Shown here: positions 61,278 through 64,000 of the stretch, one piece after another
Layout: the number at the start of each line of letters is the position of its first letter
How positions within the stretch are numbered: the first letter of the stretch is position 1
Source: Pseudomonas mediterranea CFBP 5447
Lineage (GTDB): Bacteria > Pseudomonadota > Gammaproteobacteria > Pseudomonadales > Pseudomonadaceae
Length of the DNA stretch: 64,000 bases
Direction: 5' to 3'
Assembly: GCF_000774145.1 (NCBI RefSeq)
Contig: NZ_KN322986.1
Span: 310,001 to 374,000 of the forward strand
The notes under the pieces: generated by a model
What the model was told of the DNA's origin: nothing
What the model saw: only the letters and a program-made list of their open reading frames with translations
The model's database searches: none
Position numbers and translations under genes: made by a program

Positions 61278-62086
61278 TGGCTGATACCTCGCCCACCCTT
61301 CGCTTGGGCGGCGCACTTGACGAGCCACTCCTGGAGGAACTGCTCCCGCGCCACTCCCGTCAGCTGCTGACGGTCTGCATCGACATGAACACGAAAAGTC
61401 TGATAGATGAGCGTCTCGAACGAATCGAAACCGTAGGTGCCTGGAAGGATTTCCTGCCGGGTACACCATAGTTGCGCATCACCGAGGGCACCCACTCCGG
61501 TGACTTGCTCATCGCTCAACCGCAACACCGGCGCGTCCCGCCCCGCTTCCCTCTGTCGGACATCGAGCCCCGCCATCTGGCAGGCCTTGCCATCGCGATC
61601 GATCCATTGCCAATTGATGACGCCCTCATGGAGCATCTTGAGCTGGTCGGGATCGAGCAGTTCGCACAAGGATCTGAACAAGCGAGTGTCGTAGTAACGC
61701 AGTACACCGCTTCTGTGGCCTCGGGCCCACTCGGCCTGGGTGCATCGTCCCAGGCGTTCGCCGAGGGCATCGAACGACCAGCGGCTGAACAGCGCCAGCA
61801 CCCGCGAATGGCGGTGGCACCTCTGGATGAAGCCCGTCAGCCAGAGCCGCTGCGCGGTATTGAAGAGCAGTACCCGCACCAGCACCGGCCCCTGGTCAGC
61901 GAAGGCTCGTTCGGGGGAGTCCTGGAGCAGAAGCCGGTAGCGCGGCGACGGCGAAAGCTCGTTCAACCGTCGCAACAGCGGATAGTCGAACAACGCGCAG
62001 TCGACCAGCAGGTCCACATGGGGGAGGCCGCAGGCCTTGGCCTGGGCGCATAGATGTTGCAGCCATTGCAGGGCAGTTGGAGACAT
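61274..62086 (-). CDS. DUF4123 effector-loading adaptor (Tap/TEC type)
   Basis: A 270-residue DUF4123 protein (opening helix MSPTALQWLQHL; VDLLVDCALFDYPLLRRL; PVLVRVLLFNTAQRLWLTGFI; RWSFDALGERLG). DUF4123 proteins load a given toxin onto a given VgrG tip and are not part of the T6SS machine itself. The gene lies between vgrG and the effector, as expected. AAGGA lies 5 bases before the ATG at 62086; the ATG two codons upstream overlaps that site and is less likely. Confidence 0.88.
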   Translation of the reverse strand: MSPTALQWLQHLCAQAKACGLPHVDLLVDCALFDYPLLRRLNELSPSPRYRLLLQDSPERAFADQGPVLVRVLLFNTAQRLWLTGFIQRCHRHSRVLALFSRWSFDALGERLGRCTQAEWARGHRSGVLRYYDTRLFRSLCELLDPDQLKMLHEGVINWQWIDRDGKACQMAGLDVRQREAGRDAPVLRLSDEQVTGVGALGDAQLWCTRQEILPGTYGFDSFETLIYQTFRVHVDADRQQLTGVAREQFLQEWLVKCAAQAKGGRGISQ

Positions 62087-62110
62087 GATCATCCTTGAGA
62101 ATTGAACCGC

Positions 62111-64000
62111 TCAGAGGCGGATGGCCAAGCCTCTGGCCTGGGCTTGGGCCTGTAGAAAGCAGCGTTTGCACAGCACGCCGATCGGCAAGGGCGAGCTACC
62201 CGCCGGCGGACCGGTCGCGCCTTGGCTGATCGCGGCGACGTCAGTCAATGGGCCTGTGCGTCCGGCCACCGGCTCATCGGCTTCACCCGGCCGGCGGGCA
62301 GGTTTGTACCGCAGGGCCGCTCCGGGCCCCGGACCACCGCCTTGCTCGATGGGAATGCTGCTGAAAATGCCGTCGGCACCAATCCTCAGGAAATGCCCAC
62401 CGCCCTCCAAAGTCAGCTGCGTTCCGGACTTGACTGTCAGCGCCCCCGCGCATTCGAGCTGCAGGACCTGCCCGGCGCGAATCACCAGGGTCTCGCCGAC
62501 CTGCGCATGGAGGCTGCCGTTGATGGTGAGAAAATCGTCGGCATCGAGTTGCGTCACGCGATGCCCTCCAACGGTGTGGTGCTCCTCGCCCCGCACTTCG
62601 CTGTAGCGCTGCCCCGCCAGGGTAATGCGCTGGTCGCGGCCGATCTCCAGCACATGGTCATTGCGCACGTTGGCGAACAGGTCGCGTTCGGCCCGCAGAT
62701 AGATCCGTTCAGCCCCCTTTCGGTCTTCGATGTGCAATTCGTTGCTGCCGCCCCCTCCCGGCGAACTCCGACTCTTGAAGACACTGCGGGTGTCGTTGAC
62801 GGGTAACCCATGGGGAACCGGGTTGGCCTGGTTCGGCACGCAACCGGTGATCAGCGGTTGATCGGGATCACCCGCAAGAAAGGTGACCACGACCTCCATG
62901 CCGACCCGGGGGATCAACTGGGTGCCGAAGCCATCCCCGGCCCACCCCGTAGCGACCCGCACCCAGCAGCTGCTCCGCTCCGGGTTGCCTTCGGCACGGT
63001 CCCAATGGAAGCGGACCTTGACCCTGCCGTACTCGTCGCAATGAATCTCGCGGCCTTGCGGACCGCTGACCGTGGCCGTTTCACTGACCAGCAGCGGCCG
63101 ACGATGTCTCACGGACGGGCGATAGAAGACGTCCCACGGAATCGCCTTGAACCGGTTGCCATAGCCCTGCTCCAGCGGCTGGTCTTCCACATTGCCAATG
63201 GCTTCTTCAAGGACCTGGGGTTGCGAGCCTTCATGCCTGAGCCAGGTGAGTAGCCAGCGCTGGTTCCAGCAACCCCGTCCATGGTTCTTCAGCCTCATGA
63301 AATGCCCGCTTACCAGGGCCGGCTGGTTGCTGCCACCTTCGGCGACGCAAGTGTCCCTTTGTCGGCGTTGCAGGGCCCGCTGGGCCGTCTGTCGGCCTTG
63401 GGCCAATGTCAGGAAACGCCCTTGTGCGTAGGCATAATCCTCGCGATCCGGCTGCGTCCCCTCTTCGCCAAAAGGGTAATGCCGGGCGGCACTTTCCAGG
63501 GTCAGGCGAGGCTTTTCGAAATCATGGTCACGCCGGGTTACCCGGCTGGTGGCACCTCGTACCCGAACGGAGAAGGTCCTGATCGTGGGCTCGTCGGCGA
63601 CCATCGCACCGTCAGGCACGAACGGTGTGGGGGGCAGACTCCTGAACCTGGACTGGTCATCACCCACGACGAGGACATGCTGCTGCGGCCCATGCTCGAA
63701 GTGATAATGCCAACCCTCTTCTTCAAACAGGCGCTGGATAAAGGCCAGGTCGCTTTCTTCGTACTGGGTGCAATAGTCCCGCGGCGGATATTCCGTAGGC
63801 CCCAGTTGAAAACGAAAGGCATCTTCCAGCAGACCATGCAGCTTGAGCACCTCGGTGATGATCTGGCGAACGGTCCGCCGCTGGAAGATTCGTCGATTGA
63901 AAGCCAGGTCGAGACTGCTCAGGCGCGGCATCAGCGTGGCGTGATAATGAGTCAGCCGCTGTCCGGACTCCCCCACGGCGAAATCCGCGATCTGCCCGTG
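62111..64000 (-). CDS. vgrG: VgrG spike protein (N-terminus beyond window edge)
   Basis: The frame is open to the window edge and lacks about the first 80-100 residues of VgrG. It shows the gp27-like part (FNRRIFQRRTVRQIITEVLKLHG; YEESDLAFIQRLFEEEGWHYHFEH), the gp5 OB-fold (HCDEYGRVKVRFHWDRAEGNPE) and the beta-helix repeats of the DUF2345-type region (LFANVRNDHVLEIGRDQRITLAG). The end carries the CxxC tail CKRCFLQAQAQARG instead of a toxin domain, so it is a carrier rather than an evolved VgrG. It heads the cluster; the adaptor starts 24 bases downstream. Confidence 0.95.
   Translation of the reverse strand, partial: HGQIADFAVGESGQRLTHYHATLMPRLSSLDLAFNRRIFQRRTVRQIITEVLKLHGLLEDAFRFQLGPTEYPPRDYCTQYEESDLAFIQRLFEEEGWHYHFEHGPQQHVLVVGDDQSRFRSLPPTPFVPDGAMVADEPTIRTFSVRVRGATSRVTRRDHDFEKPRLTLESAARHYPFGEEGTQPDREDYAYAQGRFLTLAQGRQTAQRALQRRQRDTCVAEGGSNQPALVSGHFMRLKNHGRGCWNQRWLLTWLRHEGSQPQVLEEAIGNVEDQPLEQGYGNRFKAIPWDVFYRPSVRHRRPLLVSETATVSGPQGREIHCDEYGRVKVRFHWDRAEGNPERSSCWVRVATGWAGDGFGTQLIPRVGMEVVVTFLAGDPDQPLITGCVPNQANPVPHGLPVNDTRSVFKSRSSPGGGGSNELHIEDRKGAERIYLRAERDLFANVRNDHVLEIGRDQRITLAGQRYSEVRGEEHHTVGGHRVTQLDADDFLTINGSLHAQVGETLVIRAGQVLQLECAGALTVKSGTQLTLEGGGHFLRIGADGIFSSIPIEQGGGPGPGAALRYKPARRPGEADEPVAGRTGPLTDVAAISQGATGPPAGSSPLPIGVLCKRCFLQAQAQARGLAIRL

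Noticed and set aside
62111..62200. Toxin domain at the VgrG C-terminus
   Set aside because: The end is a short CxxC tail common in carrier VgrG proteins, too small for a toxin.

Overview
The window is a gene-dense, GC-rich piece of a Pseudomonas chromosome. The ssuEADCBF sulfonate operon, an OprD-family porin, orphan argA/argE, the pepP-ubiH-ubiI, zapA-6S RNA-ygfA, rho/trxA and ppk-hemB neighbourhoods, and many REP-type palindromes carrying the core GAGCGAGCCTGCTCGC all point to the P. fluorescens complex. The species is inference only; no rRNA or tRNA was seen.

Layout. 1-2.8 kb: a decayed gamma-glutamyl-GABA hydrolase-like relic, a glutamine-synthetase-like gamma-glutamylpolyamine ligase and a TetR regulator. 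2.8-7.6 kb: the minus-strand operon ssuE-ssuA-ssuD-ssuC-ssuB-ssuF, which imports sulfonates and cleaves them for sulfur. 7.9-10.4 kb: the 1-Cys peroxiredoxin LsfA, a truncated HepT toxin relic between two similar terminators, and an OprD-family porin. 10.9-15.8 kb: argA, argE, a CYTH-CHAD triphosphatase and an Lrp-type regulator divergent from a small IlvM/ACT-like protein. 16.4-20.2 kb: an orphan GspE-like ATPase, a DUF2388 exported protein, gcvH and gcvT. 20.5-23.3 kb: an iron(III) ABC importer (binding protein and fused permease). 23.6-30.4 kb: pepP-ubiH-ubiI, ygfB, the division genes zapB-like and zapA, 6S RNA, ygfA, a 48-residue membrane protein and an EVE-domain protein. 30.5-37 kb: a FliL-like protein, a quinone oxidoreductase, glpT, chaC, and ubiD overlapping a flavin/iron-sulfur reductase. 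37-41 kb: a membrane acyltransferase with an SGNH domain, rho and trxA. 41.3-44.2 kb: a four-gene polar amino-acid ABC importer. 44.4-49.3 kb: ppx facing ppk and hemB. 49.5-54.6 kb: a DedA protein, a sterol-desaturase-like enzyme, elbB, a YaiI-family protein and a cytochrome c-FTR1 iron permease fusion. 54.9-58.2 kb: a four-gene envelope module (COG3014 lipoprotein, YcfL, LpoB, CsgG/LpoB-fold protein). 58.2-64 kb: a type VI secretion cargo cluster read leftwards, VgrG (cut by the window edge)-DUF4123 adaptor-DUF3304 lipoprotein-Tle1-type DUF2235 lipase.

Most of the window is housekeeping or nutrient-scavenging core genome. The accessory or less explained parts are the two gene relics, the two copies of a ~160-bp MITE-like palindrome, the two REPIN families (seven and five loci), the unexplained envelope module and the T6SS lipase island. 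No CRISPR array, integrase or transposase was seen. No system in the window is clearly new; the four-gene envelope module is the best candidate for undescribed function.
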